Source: JABMOV01 sp964344305 (lineage in GTDB: Bacteria > Fidelibacterota > Marinisomatia > Marinisomatales > JABMOV01). From it: a DNA stretch of 64,000 nucleotides. The DNA is taken from the NCBI GenBank assembly GCA_964344305.1, contig CAYFMT010000013.1, forward strand, positions 1 through 64,000. Reading direction: 5' to 3'. Positions 36,914 through 46,218 of this stretch are shown here, in pieces. Position 1 is the stretch's first letter. Each line of letters begins with the position of its first letter. Position numbers and translations under genes: made by a program. The notes under the pieces were generated by a model, which did not search any database, was not told where the DNA came from, and saw nothing but the letters and a program-made list of their open reading frames with translations.

Positions 36914-39862
36914 ATGATGCGCCATATTCCAGTTATTGTCATGATCCTGTGTGCATTCTTATCGGGACAAATACAGTATAATCACCCTGAATTAGACTGG
37001 CACACGTTTGAAACTGAACATTTCTTAATTCATTTTCATAACGAAACGGAACGTACGGCTCGAGAAGGAGCCGCTGTGGCAGAAAAAGTCTATGAGCCAA
37101 TTACGTCACTCTATGAACATGAACCGGATGAAAAGACTCACCTGATTTTTATTGATGCTGATGATTTTTCCAATGGGGCAGCCTATTACTACGATAACAA
37201 GATATTTATCTGGGCCTCACCGTTGGATTTTGCCCTGCGCGGAAGCCATCGGTGGCTCCAAAATGTAATTTCCCATGAATTTGTTCATATCGTGAATATC
37301 CAGAAGGCCATGAAGGCTGGTCGAAACTTCCCTGGGGCTTATGTCCAGTATATGGGTTATGAGCAATACAAGAGAAAAGATGTGCTGTACGGATTTCCAA
37401 ACAAGCTCGTGAGCTACCCGATGCCTGGTACTATTGTGCCTCCATGGCTTGCAGAAGGTACGGCACAATACATGTACGAAGGCGCAGATTGGGATGTGTG
37501 GGATTCTCATCGTGATATGATTCTCAGGGATCGTGTATTGAAAGATAATCTTCTGACCTTTCCAGAGATGAATACTTTTGGTAAAAAGGGAATTGGAAAT
37601 GAGTCAACATACAATTCTGGTTATGCCCTGAGTCGTTACATTGCAGTGAAGTACGGACCAGAATCCCTGCGAAAAATCATGGAAGAATTGTCTCGTCCTT
37701 TTCAGCTCTCCATCAGTGATGCTATTCAGAATTCAATTGGTATTCGTGGCCAAGAACTATACGATGATTTCAAGAATACATTGGAAGCAAGGTATGATTT
37801 CCTAATGTCATCCGTTGAGGAATACCCCGTTAGTGGTGAAATCATTGTAAATGAGGGTACGACTAATATTTACCCGGTATGGCACCCCGAAGAAACATCT
37901 TTTGCCTATCTGTCTAACAAGCGAAATGACTATTTCGGGCAGACAGAATTATTCGTCCATAATCTGGAAGACGGAGAAGAGACTCGTATAGCAAGTGGCG
38001 TTGCAAGTGCCGCCGCATGGCACCCTGACGGCCAGCACATTTTTTACAGTCGAAAGCCTGAGCGACCAAACAAGCATGGTTCACGCTATTATGATTTATT
38101 TGTCTACGACATGGAATCAGAAGTGGAGGATAGGCTTACCATTGATTCAAGAGGATTTTCCCCGGTGTATATTTCGGGAGATTCATCGCTGGCATACCTG
38201 GCAACCTATGATGGCGCGCAAAACATTCATATTCTGGACTTAACATCCGGTCAGCGGTATCAGTTAACAGATTTTCCTGACAGCAGGATGATAAGTACCC
38301 TGAGTTATGATGAAGTGGGAAACCGTCTCGTATATGATTATACAAATCACCATTTCAGGAATACAGGGTTTTATTCATTTGCCGATTCGTCTGTAGGTGA
38401 TTTATTGGCAGAATCCATGTGGGATGAAAGAGATATTACGGTTCATGGAGAAACCATCATCTATGCAGATGATCGATCAGGCATATTTAACCTCTACACC
38501 ATAAACATGGAAACAGGAGATCAGGGATACGTTACCAATGTGAGTGGCGGGGCATTCATGCCACATGCTTCACAATCAGGACGTATTCTGTATAGTCATT
38601 ATGAAAACGGTCGTTATAACATAGCATTACTGGATACATCTAAAGTACTGGTTGAAGAAAAAATTGGGTATTCACCTACCTATTTCTTGAAACATGAATC
38701 TTTAAAAGAACCCATTACAGATCAGCTGGAAGCGGTTGAATCATCTTACCATGATCAATTCGCTAAAACATTCATCATGCCAAAATTGATGTTTGATTAT
38801 GGTACGGCAAAACCGGGATTTTATTTCTTCCAGTCAGAAATTATCCATCGCTTGAGTCTTTTTGGTGGAGCATCGGTGAATTCCATCAGGGATCTGGACC
38901 TTTTTTTCATTTTTGAGTTCAATCGGTTTTATCCAACACTGTTTATTGAAACATTCTACATCACACGAAATATTCAGGAAAAAAATTCCTATTCAGTCTA
39001 CACACTGGATGACAATATTCGATATAGAATGATTTATTTTCGTGGTGGACTCAGATTCCCCATTCTTGGGAGTCACTCTCTTGAGTTATCCACAACTACC
39101 CAGGCATACCGTGCTTTTATTGATGAATCAATCCCCGGCACATCCCTGGAAGCTGGATTTGCCTATGATTATTACCAGGGATGGATTACAAGTGCTCGGT
39201 GGCATACCGATGCTGTTAAACGCCGGCTTGATTCGGATATTTTACCATCAAAAGGTTTTGAACTGGATGCAACCGTACATTTCGAAAAAAACAATTTTAT
39301 AGAAGGTCTGAACCTCTCTGATGCAGGTACCATCGTACCTGACTTCAGTAAATCAAATGATTTGGTGCGGTTTGAGGGAATGGGTGAATACCATATTGAG
39401 ATTCCAAAAACAAATCGATGGACCGTCTCCATGGAAGCCATGACCGGGTGGATGAATAATACGGAAGCGGATTCCTTTTTTAATTTCTTTGGCGGAGGTT
39501 TAACTGGCCTCAGGGGATATCCTTATTACAGCATAGAAGGGAATCGACTGGTTATTGGCTCACTAACATTCCGCATACCCGTCTTGAGGGAAAGACATAT
39601 ACCGCTGGGATGGTTCACGTTACAAAATTCGGCTATTGGGTTCATAGCACAGGGTGGGGATGCCTGGAGTGATGCATTTGACTTCAAGCCATCTCTAGGA
39701 TTTCAGTGGCGGGTAAATGGGTTTTCCTTTTATAATTTCCCTACGGCTATTGGCTTTGAAGTTCATCAGGGACTTAAAAAAGTGACCAGCACGGTCAACG
39801 ACAGGAATTATACTTATGGCAAAGATAACAGATTTTACTTCACACTTTTATTTGGATTCTAG
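36914..39862 (+). CDS. Zinc metallopeptidase-propeller-barrel fusion
   Basis: A 982-residue protein; ATGs at 36914 and 36917 both precede a signal peptide, while the upstream in-frame ATG lies inside the previous gene. Domains in order: a gluzincin peptidase with HEFVH (121-125) and the downstream zinc Glu in WLAEGTAQY (E181); a TolB/PD40-like beta-propeller (about 312-575) with PVWHPEETSFAYLSN and AAWHPDGQHIFYS; and a C-terminal Omp85/D15-type barrel (about 625-982) with GLTGLRGYPYYS near 866 and a final Phe. This is a surface or periplasmic protease built onto its own outer-membrane anchor. Substrate unknown. Confidence 0.87.
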   Translation: MMRHIPVIVMILCAFLSGQIQYNHPELDWHTFETEHFLIHFHNETERTAREGAAVAEKVYEPITSLYEHEPDEKTHLIFIDADDFSNGAAYYYDNKIFIWASPLDFALRGSHRWLQNVISHEFVHIVNIQKAMKAGRNFPGAYVQYMGYEQYKRKDVLYGFPNKLVSYPMPGTIVPPWLAEGTAQYMYEGADWDVWDSHRDMILRDRVLKDNLLTFPEMNTFGKKGIGNESTYNSGYALSRYIAVKYGPESLRKIMEELSRPFQLSISDAIQNSIGIRGQELYDDFKNTLEARYDFLMSSVEEYPVSGEIIVNEGTTNIYPVWHPEETSFAYLSNKRNDYFGQTELFVHNLEDGEETRIASGVASAAAWHPDGQHIFYSRKPERPNKHGSRYYDLFVYDMESEVEDRLTIDSRGFSPVYISGDSSLAYLATYDGAQNIHILDLTSGQRYQLTDFPDSRMISTLSYDEVGNRLVYDYTNHHFRNTGFYSFADSSVGDLLAESMWDERDITVHGETIIYADDRSGIFNLYTINMETGDQGYVTNVSGGAFMPHASQSGRILYSHYENGRYNIALLDTSKVLVEEKIGYSPTYFLKHESLKEPITDQLEAVESSYHDQFAKTFIMPKLMFDYGTAKPGFYFFQSEIIHRLSLFGGASVNSIRDLDLFFIFEFNRFYPTLFIETFYITRNIQEKNSYSVYTLDDNIRYRMIYFRGGLRFPILGSHSLELSTTTQAYRAFIDESIPGTSLEAGFAYDYYQGWITSARWHTDAVKRRLDSDILPSKGFELDATVHFEKNNFIEGLNLSDAGTIVPDFSKSNDLVRFEGMGEYHIEIPKTNRWTVSMEAMTGWMNNTEADSFFNFFGGGLTGLRGYPYYSIEGNRLVIGSLTFRIPVLRERHIPLGWFTLQNSAIGFIAQGGDAWSDAFDFKPSLGFQWRVNGFSFYNFPTAIGFEVHQGLKKVTSTVNDRNYTYGKDNRFYFTLLFGF

Positions 39863-39863
39863 T

Positions 39864-40793
39864 ATGAAACATTTCAGCGTCATTTTGATCATGATGATGA
39901 GCCTTGTGCTTTCAAATTCTCCATTGGATACTTATAAACCTATTGGGATAGGGGGTGAACCTTTCTTGAGCAGCTCTGCATTTTTTATGAATGATTCAAC
40001 GGAGGAAAACGCTAGTGCAGGGCAGGTGGAAACAATTTATCCCGGACGCCCGTTGCTAATGTCCCTCGTGGTACCCGGTCTGGGACAGGTTTACAATAAG
40101 GATTCCTGGTTAAAGATTGGTGTATTCGCAGGGATTGAGATCGCGAGCATTGCTTCCTACTACAATTTCAGTCAGAAGGCAGACCAGATACGGATCGATT
40201 ATGAGGAATTTGCTGATGATCATTGGTCCCTGGACGATTGGGTATGGAATACGATATCGTTTGAGAACCAGAATACCAGTTATCCGGATGTGACGATTGA
40301 TGGTACGCATTCGCTTTTAATCCATCTGGTGGGTCAATATGCAATAGATCATGGTGAGTACATCACAAGTGATTCACTTGATACTTACCCCGACTGGGTG
40401 GATGTTGAAGGTGTATCCGTCATTCGCGACAGGGATTTTTATGAAAACATTGGCAAATATGATCAGTTTGTTGCGGGATGGTCAGATTTTGACCCATCGG
40501 ACGTAAAGACCATAGAAAAAGATGTGGGTGATTCCATTGAGATCCTTGTGACAACGGATTTAAAAGACGAATACCTGGATATGAGATATGACAGCAACAA
40601 TTACCTTAAAATGGCAAACTATGCCATCACGGCCATCATGTTTAACCATGTTATCAGTGCCATTGATGCTGTATTCATAGCAAACAGAAATAAGAGCGAT
40701 AAGGCGCGAAAAATGAAAACGGATGTTGGGTTGTTATATGATCATCGAAACCGTTATGGAATTGGTGGCGTATCACTGACGGTACAATTTTAG
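39864..40793 (+). CDS. DUF5683 domain-containing membrane protein
   Basis: A 309-residue exported or membrane protein. The ATG at 39864 opens a signal peptide one base after the preceding stop. PGRPLLMSLVVPGLGQVYNKDSWLKIG is the DUF5683 signature, split here as a proline turn plus a helix; a second hydrophobic helix, ANYAITAIMFNHVISAIDAVF, lies near the C-terminus. DUF5683 proteins are common in Bacteroidota and uncharacterised. The position between a large barrel and bamD suggests an outer-membrane biogenesis link. Confidence 0.8.
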   Translation: MKHFSVILIMMMSLVLSNSPLDTYKPIGIGGEPFLSSSAFFMNDSTEENASAGQVETIYPGRPLLMSLVVPGLGQVYNKDSWLKIGVFAGIEIASIASYYNFSQKADQIRIDYEEFADDHWSLDDWVWNTISFENQNTSYPDVTIDGTHSLLIHLVGQYAIDHGEYITSDSLDTYPDWVDVEGVSVIRDRDFYENIGKYDQFVAGWSDFDPSDVKTIEKDVGDSIEILVTTDLKDEYLDMRYDSNNYLKMANYAITAIMFNHVISAIDAVFIANRNKSDKARKMKTDVGLLYDHRNRYGIGGVSLTVQF

Positions 40794-40801
40794 GAGTTAT
40801 A

Positions 40802-41563
40802 GTGACAAAGAAAGTATTTATTGGTCTGGTCATCCTCTTCCTGGTGGGCTGTGCTGGAAATAAATCCAGGGAAGACACAGATATTCAGGCACGGTTTGAA
40901 AGAGGAATGGATTTTTTTGAAAAAGGCAAATACCTTCGTGCCCAGGAAGAATTCAATTATGTGGCTTTGAGTGGTTCGCACACTGATGTTGGCGATGATG
41001 CACTATTTTATTTAGGAGAATCCTACTTTTTAAATAAGGAATACATTCTTGCCCGTGCTGAATATGATCGTCTTATAAGAAGAATGGGTTTCAGCCCATT
41101 TGTTGAACAGGCTCGGTGGAGAATCTGTGAATGTTATGTGAACGATTCTCCAAATTACTTTCATGACCAATCCAATACCAATAAAGCGCTGGAGAAACTC
41201 CAGGAATTCATTGAGGATTTTCCAACATCTGAATACCGTGACACAGCGGAAGAGACGCTTGTTGAGATGAGGAATAAGCTTGGTGAAAAAGCGTATGAAA
41301 CCGGGATATTGTATATAAAACTAGGAGCGTATGATTCGGCAATCCTGGCGTTTGAACAGGTACTGGAGACCTATTACGATACGCCTTATATTGCTGATGC
41401 CCATGTGGGCATAATTAGAAGTCATTGTCTGGCATTGGAGATTGAAAAAGCGCAGGTTTATTATGAGTCCTCTAAACCCTTGCTTACAGATGACCAGGTT
41501 GGGATGGTAGACTCGTATATAGAAAAAGCAAAGAAAAAGAAAGCCAAACAGAACGACGAATGA
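40802..41563 (+). CDS. bamD: Outer-membrane assembly lipoprotein BamD
   Basis: A 253-residue TPR lipoprotein of the Bam complex, which inserts beta-barrels into the outer membrane. GTG start with AGGAG upstream. Signal peptide with lipobox LVGC (Cys18 region). Five TPR units follow, with FFEKGKYLRAQEEFNYVAL, DDALFYLGESYFLNKEYILARAEYDRL and a FPTSEY linker, all typical of BamD. It ends in a lysine-rich tail and overlaps nadD by 4 bases. Confidence 0.93.
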   Translation: MTKKVFIGLVILFLVGCAGNKSREDTDIQARFERGMDFFEKGKYLRAQEEFNYVALSGSHTDVGDDALFYLGESYFLNKEYILARAEYDRLIRRMGFSPFVEQARWRICECYVNDSPNYFHDQSNTNKALEKLQEFIEDFPTSEYRDTAEETLVEMRNKLGEKAYETGILYIKLGAYDSAILAFEQVLETYYDTPYIADAHVGIIRSHCLALEIEKAQVYYESSKPLLTDDQVGMVDSYIEKAKKKKAKQNDE

Positions 41564-42147
41564 AAATCTGTCTATTTGGGGGAACCTTCGATCCACCACA
41601 TATCGGGCATCTACTTGTAGCCCAGACCATATGTGAAGCGGAATCATTTGACAGGATAGTGTTTATCCCGGCTTATCGCTCACCTCATAAATTGAAACAT
41701 CCCACAAGTGAAATTGATCACCGGCTCTGCATGCTGAAGCTTGCCGTGAAGGACAATCCTAATTTTGAGATTTCTGACATCGAAATAAATCGCGGTGGTG
41801 TGTCATATTCCCTGGACACCATTCGTGAATTCAAGAAATTGGAACAGATACAAAAAGATGAATTATACTTTTTAATCGGAAGTGATTCACTTAAAGAATT
41901 TCATACATGGCACCAGCCAGAAAAAATCATGGAGGAATGCCATGTCATTGTAGCACTTAGACCTGGTTTTGATCCCACGTCCATCCACAGAGAGATCCTT
42001 GCCCATGTGCAATTTGCCAATATTCCAAGGTTTGAAGTAGCTTCCACCAATATTAGAACCCGATGGGTTGAAGATAAAACCATTCGGTACATGGTAACGC
42101 AACCCGTATGGGAATACATCAATGAACATAATCTGTATACCGTATGA
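41560..42147 (+). CDS. nadD: Nicotinate-nucleotide adenylyltransferase
   Basis: A 195-residue nucleotidyltransferase that makes deamido-NAD from nicotinate mononucleotide and ATP. The nucleotide-binding GGTFDPPHIGHL is at residues 6-17, and the C-terminal adenylyltransferase motif is STNIRTRW, where the ISSTxIR sequence is usual. FIPAYRSPHK and IGSDSLKEFHTW match NadD specifically. It overlaps both neighbours by 4 bases. Confidence 0.95.
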   Translation: MKICLFGGTFDPPHIGHLLVAQTICEAESFDRIVFIPAYRSPHKLKHPTSEIDHRLCMLKLAVKDNPNFEISDIEINRGGVSYSLDTIREFKKLEQIQKDELYFLIGSDSLKEFHTWHQPEKIMEECHVIVALRPGFDPTSIHREILAHVQFANIPRFEVASTNIRTRWVEDKTIRYMVTQPVWEYINEHNLYTV

Positions 42148-43067
42148 TTGAAAGCATTGCATTTCTAATCCTTGGCACCATATTACTTTATTATGGAGCA
42201 GAGTGGGTGGTAAAGGGAGGTGTGCATATCGCTGAAACCTTTCAGATTTCGCCCATTGTTATTGGATTGACGGTTGTAGCGTTTGGCACATCCCTGCCAG
42301 AATTGGTAGTAAGTCTGAAAGCAGCTCTATCAAATTCGAATACAATCGCCATTGGAAATGTGATCGGATCGAATATTGCCAATGTTGGCCTGGTTCTGGG
42401 TATCAGCTCTCTTGTATTTCCAATCGTCATCTCTTTTGAAGAGATAAAGCGTGACTTATACTTTTACATTGTTGTGTGCATGGTTCTGGTCCTCATGATA
42501 TTAAATGGTGAAATCTCTCAAATTGAGGGTGGCGTACTTGCTGTTACTGTCATTGGATACACATGGTATAGTATAAAACGCCCACCGGTGACCGTAGAAG
42601 AAAGGGAAGACCATTTTAAAACCATGACAGGATCAATTATTGTACTGGTTTTTGGAATCGGAACATTATGGGGAGGAGCAGAGGCATTTGTTTATGGGGC
42701 GGTAAAAATGGCTCGCATGCTTGGTGTGACTGAAATAGTTATTGGTATGACTGTCGTAGCGCTGGGTACATCCCTGCCTGAATTTGCCACCTCTTTTGTG
42801 GCTGCCTTTAGAAAACAGAGTGCCATTTCCATTGGAAATATCGTAGGATCCAATCTGTTCAACATACTTTCGGTGCTTGGTTTTACAGCCATGGTAAAAC
42901 CGTTGATTACTCCAGAAGAAATATTGTCCCTTGAAATTCCTTTCATGATTGTCTTTGGAATTGTTCTATTCCCCATGGCATGGATGAAACAACCCCTTCC
43001 ACGCTGGGTCTCGGCATTGATATTTTGCGGGTACCTTGCATTCATAATCATGTTGTTTGCACGGTAA
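42144..43067 (+). CDS. CaCA-family Na+/Ca2+ antiporter-like protein
   Basis: A 307-residue membrane protein of the YrbG/CaCA family with ten or so helices in two inverted repeats. Alpha-repeat 1 has AFGTSLPELVVS and GNVIGSNIANVG; repeat 2 has ALGTSLPEFATS and GNIVGSNLFNI. The Glu in each GTSLPE motif is the cation-binding residue. It exchanges a cation, probably calcium, for sodium or protons across the inner membrane; specificity is inferred from the family. The start overlaps nadD by 4 bases. Confidence 0.93.
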   Translation: MIESIAFLILGTILLYYGAEWVVKGGVHIAETFQISPIVIGLTVVAFGTSLPELVVSLKAALSNSNTIAIGNVIGSNIANVGLVLGISSLVFPIVISFEEIKRDLYFYIVVCMVLVLMILNGEISQIEGGVLAVTVIGYTWYSIKRPPVTVEEREDHFKTMTGSIIVLVFGIGTLWGGAEAFVYGAVKMARMLGVTEIVIGMTVVALGTSLPEFATSFVAAFRKQSAISIGNIVGSNLFNILSVLGFTAMVKPLITPEEILSLEIPFMIVFGIVLFPMAWMKQPLPRWVSALIFCGYLAFIIMLFAR

Positions 43068-43089
43068 TAAGGGTGAGATAGATTTTATC

Positions 43090-43740
43090 ATGATACAGTT
43101 TGAAAATGCTTCATATTCCTACCCGAGGGGAGCCGGCGTAAAAAACGTCAACCTGACAATCTCACCGGGAGAATTTGCTTTTTTGATTGGTCCCACAGGG
43201 TCGGGCAAGACCACATTGATGAAACTGGTATACTGTGAATTATTTCCGGATTCCGGGAGTGTTCGTGTAAGCAATCAAAAAACGTCATCCATTAAGAAAC
43301 GTCATATCCCAAAATTTCGTAATGAGATAGGGTACATTTTCCAGAATTATTACCTGATGCCGGACAGGAACCTGTATCAGAATATCGCGCTGGCATTACA
43401 TATCCTTGGGACAGCGAGGGAAAATGTGGATGATCGTGTTATGGCATCCCTGGAGGAAGTTGGACTGGCAGAAAAAGAACAATATTTTCCACATGAATTA
43501 TCAGGAGGAGAGCAACAGAGGGCCTGCATTGCCAGGGCACTGGTGAAAGATCCGGATATCCTGCTGGCTGATGAACCTACCGGTAACCTTGACCCTATTA
43601 CTTCGTTCGAGTTATTGACGCTTCTTGAGAGCATTAATGATGAAGGAACTACCGTCCTGATGGCATCCCACAATTATGGATTGATCAAAGGTCGGGGGAA
43701 TCGTATTTATGAAATGCAGGAAGGTAAACTGCAGGTCTGA
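43090..43740 (+). CDS. ftsE: Cell division ATP-binding protein FtsE
   Basis: A 216-residue ABC ATPase. Walker A is GPTGSGKTT, the signature is LSGGEQQRACIARAL, Walker B is ILLADEPTGNLD, and the switch His is in MASHN. FtsE with FtsX controls periplasmic peptidoglycan hydrolases at the division septum. The ATG at 43090 begins the conserved MIQFENASYSYP; an upstream alternative start at 43057 overlaps the antiporter and is less likely. It abuts ftsX with a one-base overlap. Confidence 0.94.
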   Translation: MIQFENASYSYPRGAGVKNVNLTISPGEFAFLIGPTGSGKTTLMKLVYCELFPDSGSVRVSNQKTSSIKKRHIPKFRNEIGYIFQNYYLMPDRNLYQNIALALHILGTARENVDDRVMASLEEVGLAEKEQYFPHELSGGEQQRACIARALVKDPDILLADEPTGNLDPITSFELLTLLESINDEGTTVLMASHNYGLIKGRGNRIYEMQEGKLQV

Positions 43741-44603
43741 TGTCGAAATTTGCATTTCTATTTTCTGAAGGGTTGAAAAACCTGTGGCGACACAAGTTAA
43801 CTGCCATAGCATCAATCCTCACCATCACAATCTGTTTGTTGTTTATAGGGACGTTTATCCTTCTTGGTCAGAACACGCATCACCTCATCGAGTATTTTCG
43901 TGGGAAGTATAAAATTGAGGTGTTTTTTGATGAACAGCTATCCAATACTGAAGCCACAGGCATTGTCAATCAACTGAGTACGCTTATTTATGTCAGGTCA
44001 ACAACGTTCATCTCCAAGGAAGATGCCACCAAAATCTTCAAACAGCAATACGGTGAAGATGTGGAAGAAATGGTTGGTTACAACCCGTTCCCTGCCAGTT
44101 GTGTTGTGAATCTAGTAGAAGATTATGATACAACGCTTCCCATAGATGATATCCTGTCTGAAATCAGGGGGACGGGAGGTGTATCAGAAGTCCACCATCA
44201 AGGCAGACTTATCCGGCAGATTGAGAAAGGGTATTTTTTGGCACTTGAGTGGGGATTGTATGGATCAGTATTGCTTATCCTGTTATCCGTCGTAATCGTT
44301 TCAAATACAATACGACTTACGGTGTATGCAAAGAAAGAACTGGTTCATATTATGAAGACCATTGGAGCCTCTAATGGATTTGTCAGGGCTCCTTTTGTCA
44401 TGGAAGCCATTTTCCAGAGCTTGATTGCGTCCACCGTTGCATGTGGATCACTATACGCTATTGTGAAAGTAGGGAACAACATGCTACCAAGAGTGATGCA
44501 GCTTACATTGCAGGTTGATGTGATGTTGATCGGTGTGGTGACAGGACTGGCATTTATTATCGCGCTGCTTGGGAGTATTCGAGCGGTTTCGACTTTTTTG
44601 TAA
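43740..44603 (+). CDS. ftsX: Cell division permease-like protein FtsX
   Basis: A 287-residue four-helix membrane protein. An N-terminal helix after EGLKNLWRHKLTAIASILTI is followed by an extracytoplasmic domain (about residues 50-160, with FISKEDATKIFKQQYGED) and three C-terminal helices, the MacB/FtsX layout. It couples FtsE ATP hydrolysis to cell-wall hydrolase activation. It is the last gene before the hrcA promoter; the 63-base gap contains no T-rich terminator beyond a short T6 at 44594-44599 within the coding end. Confidence 0.93.
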   Translation: MSKFAFLFSEGLKNLWRHKLTAIASILTITICLLFIGTFILLGQNTHHLIEYFRGKYKIEVFFDEQLSNTEATGIVNQLSTLIYVRSTTFISKEDATKIFKQQYGEDVEEMVGYNPFPASCVVNLVEDYDTTLPIDDILSEIRGTGGVSEVHHQGRLIRQIEKGYFLALEWGLYGSVLLILLSVVIVSNTIRLTVYAKKELVHIMKTIGASNGFVRAPFVMEAIFQSLIASTVACGSLYAIVKVGNNMLPRVMQLTLQVDVMLIGVVTGLAFIIALLGSIRAVSTFL

Positions 44604-44629
44604 CATCCTCATTTCAGCAGTATCTAATC

Positions 44630-44657
44630 TTGACTGAGGATAATTGAGACCTATAAT
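44630..44657 (+). promoter_or_regulatory. Sigma70-like promoter of hrcA-grpE-dnaJ
   Basis: TTGACT (44630-44635), 16 bases, TATAAT (44652-44657). A start site 6-8 bases downstream would fall at about 44664, only 2-3 bases before the hrcA ATG at 44667. A 6-bp inverted repeat TCCTCA/TGAGGA (44606-44611 and 44635-44640) overlaps the -35. No CIRCE element is visible. Confidence 0.7.
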
Positions 44658-44666
44658 TTTTCGGTT

Positions 44667-45686
44667 ATGTTAAGAACAAAAGACCTGAATCTCACTGAAC
44701 GGGATATTGCCATCCTGAAGGCAACCATCGAAGAATACATCGATTGTATTCATCCGGTGGGGTCTCATTACCTGAAATCAGCCTGTAAATTCGACTGCAG
44801 TTCTGCTACTATTAGAAATTCTATGGCAAAGCTAGAGACCCTTGGATTACTTTCACACCCATTTACCTCAGCAGGCAGGATACCAACGGACGCTGGGTAT
44901 CGTTACTATGTTGATGAAATAATCGTAGATGACATTCCGGACGCATTGGAAGACATTCCCGCTGTTGAAGATTTGACGCGTTTTGCTGACCAAATTGACC
45001 GACTCCTTCAGGCAACTGCATCTGTGCTATCTGATTCCAGTAAATTGTTCAGTATTGTCCTGTTATCGGATGTGAGAAAAAGTGTGCTCACCAAACTGGA
45101 TTTGATAGAACTTTCCTCCGATAGAATCATGATGATCATTGAAGTGGATTCCGGATTGATTCAATCCATGGTGTTTAATCTTCAGGTCTCAATCGAAAAA
45201 AACATGCTGGTTAAACTGTCTTCTTTTCTCGGAGAAATGCTGAATGGTCTCACATTGGAAGACATAAGAAAAACATTTGAAAATCGTGTGCATCAGACTG
45301 AGTTCTATCATCACGAAATCATTCAGATACTGCTAAAAAACCCCAGAAATTATTTTTCCATTGAGCAGGACAGTCACATTTTTACCTCATCAATGGTCCA
45401 CCTTCTTCAGTATCCAGAGTTTAATCGTATCGAAATGGTTCGGGACATTATTCATGGATGCCAGATTGAGAATATTAAATCGTATTTCAGAGACAATCCT
45501 GAAACAACGCTCATCGGGATGGAAAATACAGATGAGCATTTTCAGGAATTATCAATTCTAAAGCAGGATTTTGTTTCTGAACATGTGCACGGACAGTTGG
45601 CTGTCATCGGTCCAACGAGAATGCCCTATAAGTTTGCCAAACGAACATTGAACAAATTTGCGGAGTTATTGCCTCATGTCATCTGA
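44667..45686 (+). CDS. hrcA: Heat-inducible transcription repressor HrcA
   Basis: A 339-residue repressor of chaperone genes. The N-terminal winged helix shows ILKATIEEYIDCIHPVGSHYL and SSATIRNSMAKLETLGLLSHPFTSAGRIPTDAGYRYYVD, the family signature. The C-terminal half has GPTRMPY, close to the usual GPTRM.Y effector-domain motif. No CIRCE operator (TTAGCACTC-N9-GAGTGCTAA) was found in the gap upstream, so either the operator diverges or it lies elsewhere. The start sits almost on the predicted transcription start. It overlaps grpE by 11 bases. Confidence 0.94.
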   Translation: MLRTKDLNLTERDIAILKATIEEYIDCIHPVGSHYLKSACKFDCSSATIRNSMAKLETLGLLSHPFTSAGRIPTDAGYRYYVDEIIVDDIPDALEDIPAVEDLTRFADQIDRLLQATASVLSDSSKLFSIVLLSDVRKSVLTKLDLIELSSDRIMMIIEVDSGLIQSMVFNLQVSIEKNMLVKLSSFLGEMLNGLTLEDIRKTFENRVHQTEFYHHEIIQILLKNPRNYFSIEQDSHIFTSSMVHLLQYPEFNRIEMVRDIIHGCQIENIKSYFRDNPETTLIGMENTDEHFQELSILKQDFVSEHVHGQLAVIGPTRMPYKFAKRTLNKFAELLPHVI

Positions 45687-46218
45687 CACGAAAAAAACGG
45701 AAAAAAAGCAACCTGAAAAGCCAAAAAAGAAACCGGCTAAACCAAAGATATCCAAAGATAAACTTCTAATTGAAAAATTGTCTAAAGAATTGGCGGATTA
45801 CGAAGAGAAGCATCTTCGCTTAAAAGCAGAATTCGAGAATTTCCGACGCAGAAAAGAAAAGGAGATTTCACGGCTGCTTGAGTATGAAGGTCTGGATGTA
45901 TTTACGACACTGTTACCAGTTTTTGATGATATTGATCGATTGATCAATGCGTTTAATGAATCTGCTGTGGCAGAGGATGATTCCCTTATGAAGGGAGTGG
46001 AAATGATACGGTCAAAAATTGACAAATTCCTTGTGGACTGGAAGTTGGAAACGTTTGGGGAGCAAGGGGATATTCTGGATGCAGACCTTCATGATGCCCT
46101 GATGATCCGATCTGAAGCCGGTAAGGAGGATGAAGAGGTACTGGAAGTGTTTGAGAAAGGGTATTCTTACAAGGATCGAGTTATTAGACACGCAAAAGTG
46201 GTAGTAAACAAATCGTGA
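45676..46218 (+). CDS. grpE: Nucleotide exchange factor GrpE
   Basis: A 180-residue DnaK cochaperone. A lysine- and proline-rich N-terminal tail is followed by a long coiled coil (about residues 30-80) with AEFENFRRRKEKEI, and the C-terminal beta wing with the end motif GYSYKDRVIRHAKVVV. The ATG at 45676 has GGAG 10 bases upstream, inside hrcA. It overlaps dnaJ by 4 bases. Confidence 0.95.
   Translation: MSSDTKKTEKKQPEKPKKKPAKPKISKDKLLIEKLSKELADYEEKHLRLKAEFENFRRRKEKEISRLLEYEGLDVFTTLLPVFDDIDRLINAFNESAVAEDDSLMKGVEMIRSKIDKFLVDWKLETFGEQGDILDADLHDALMIRSEAGKEDEEVLEVFEKGYSYKDRVIRHAKVVVNKS

Noticed and set aside
44604..44666. CIRCE operator before hrcA
   Set aside because: Neither half TTAGCACTC nor GAGTGCTAA is present; only an unrelated 6-bp repeat is seen.
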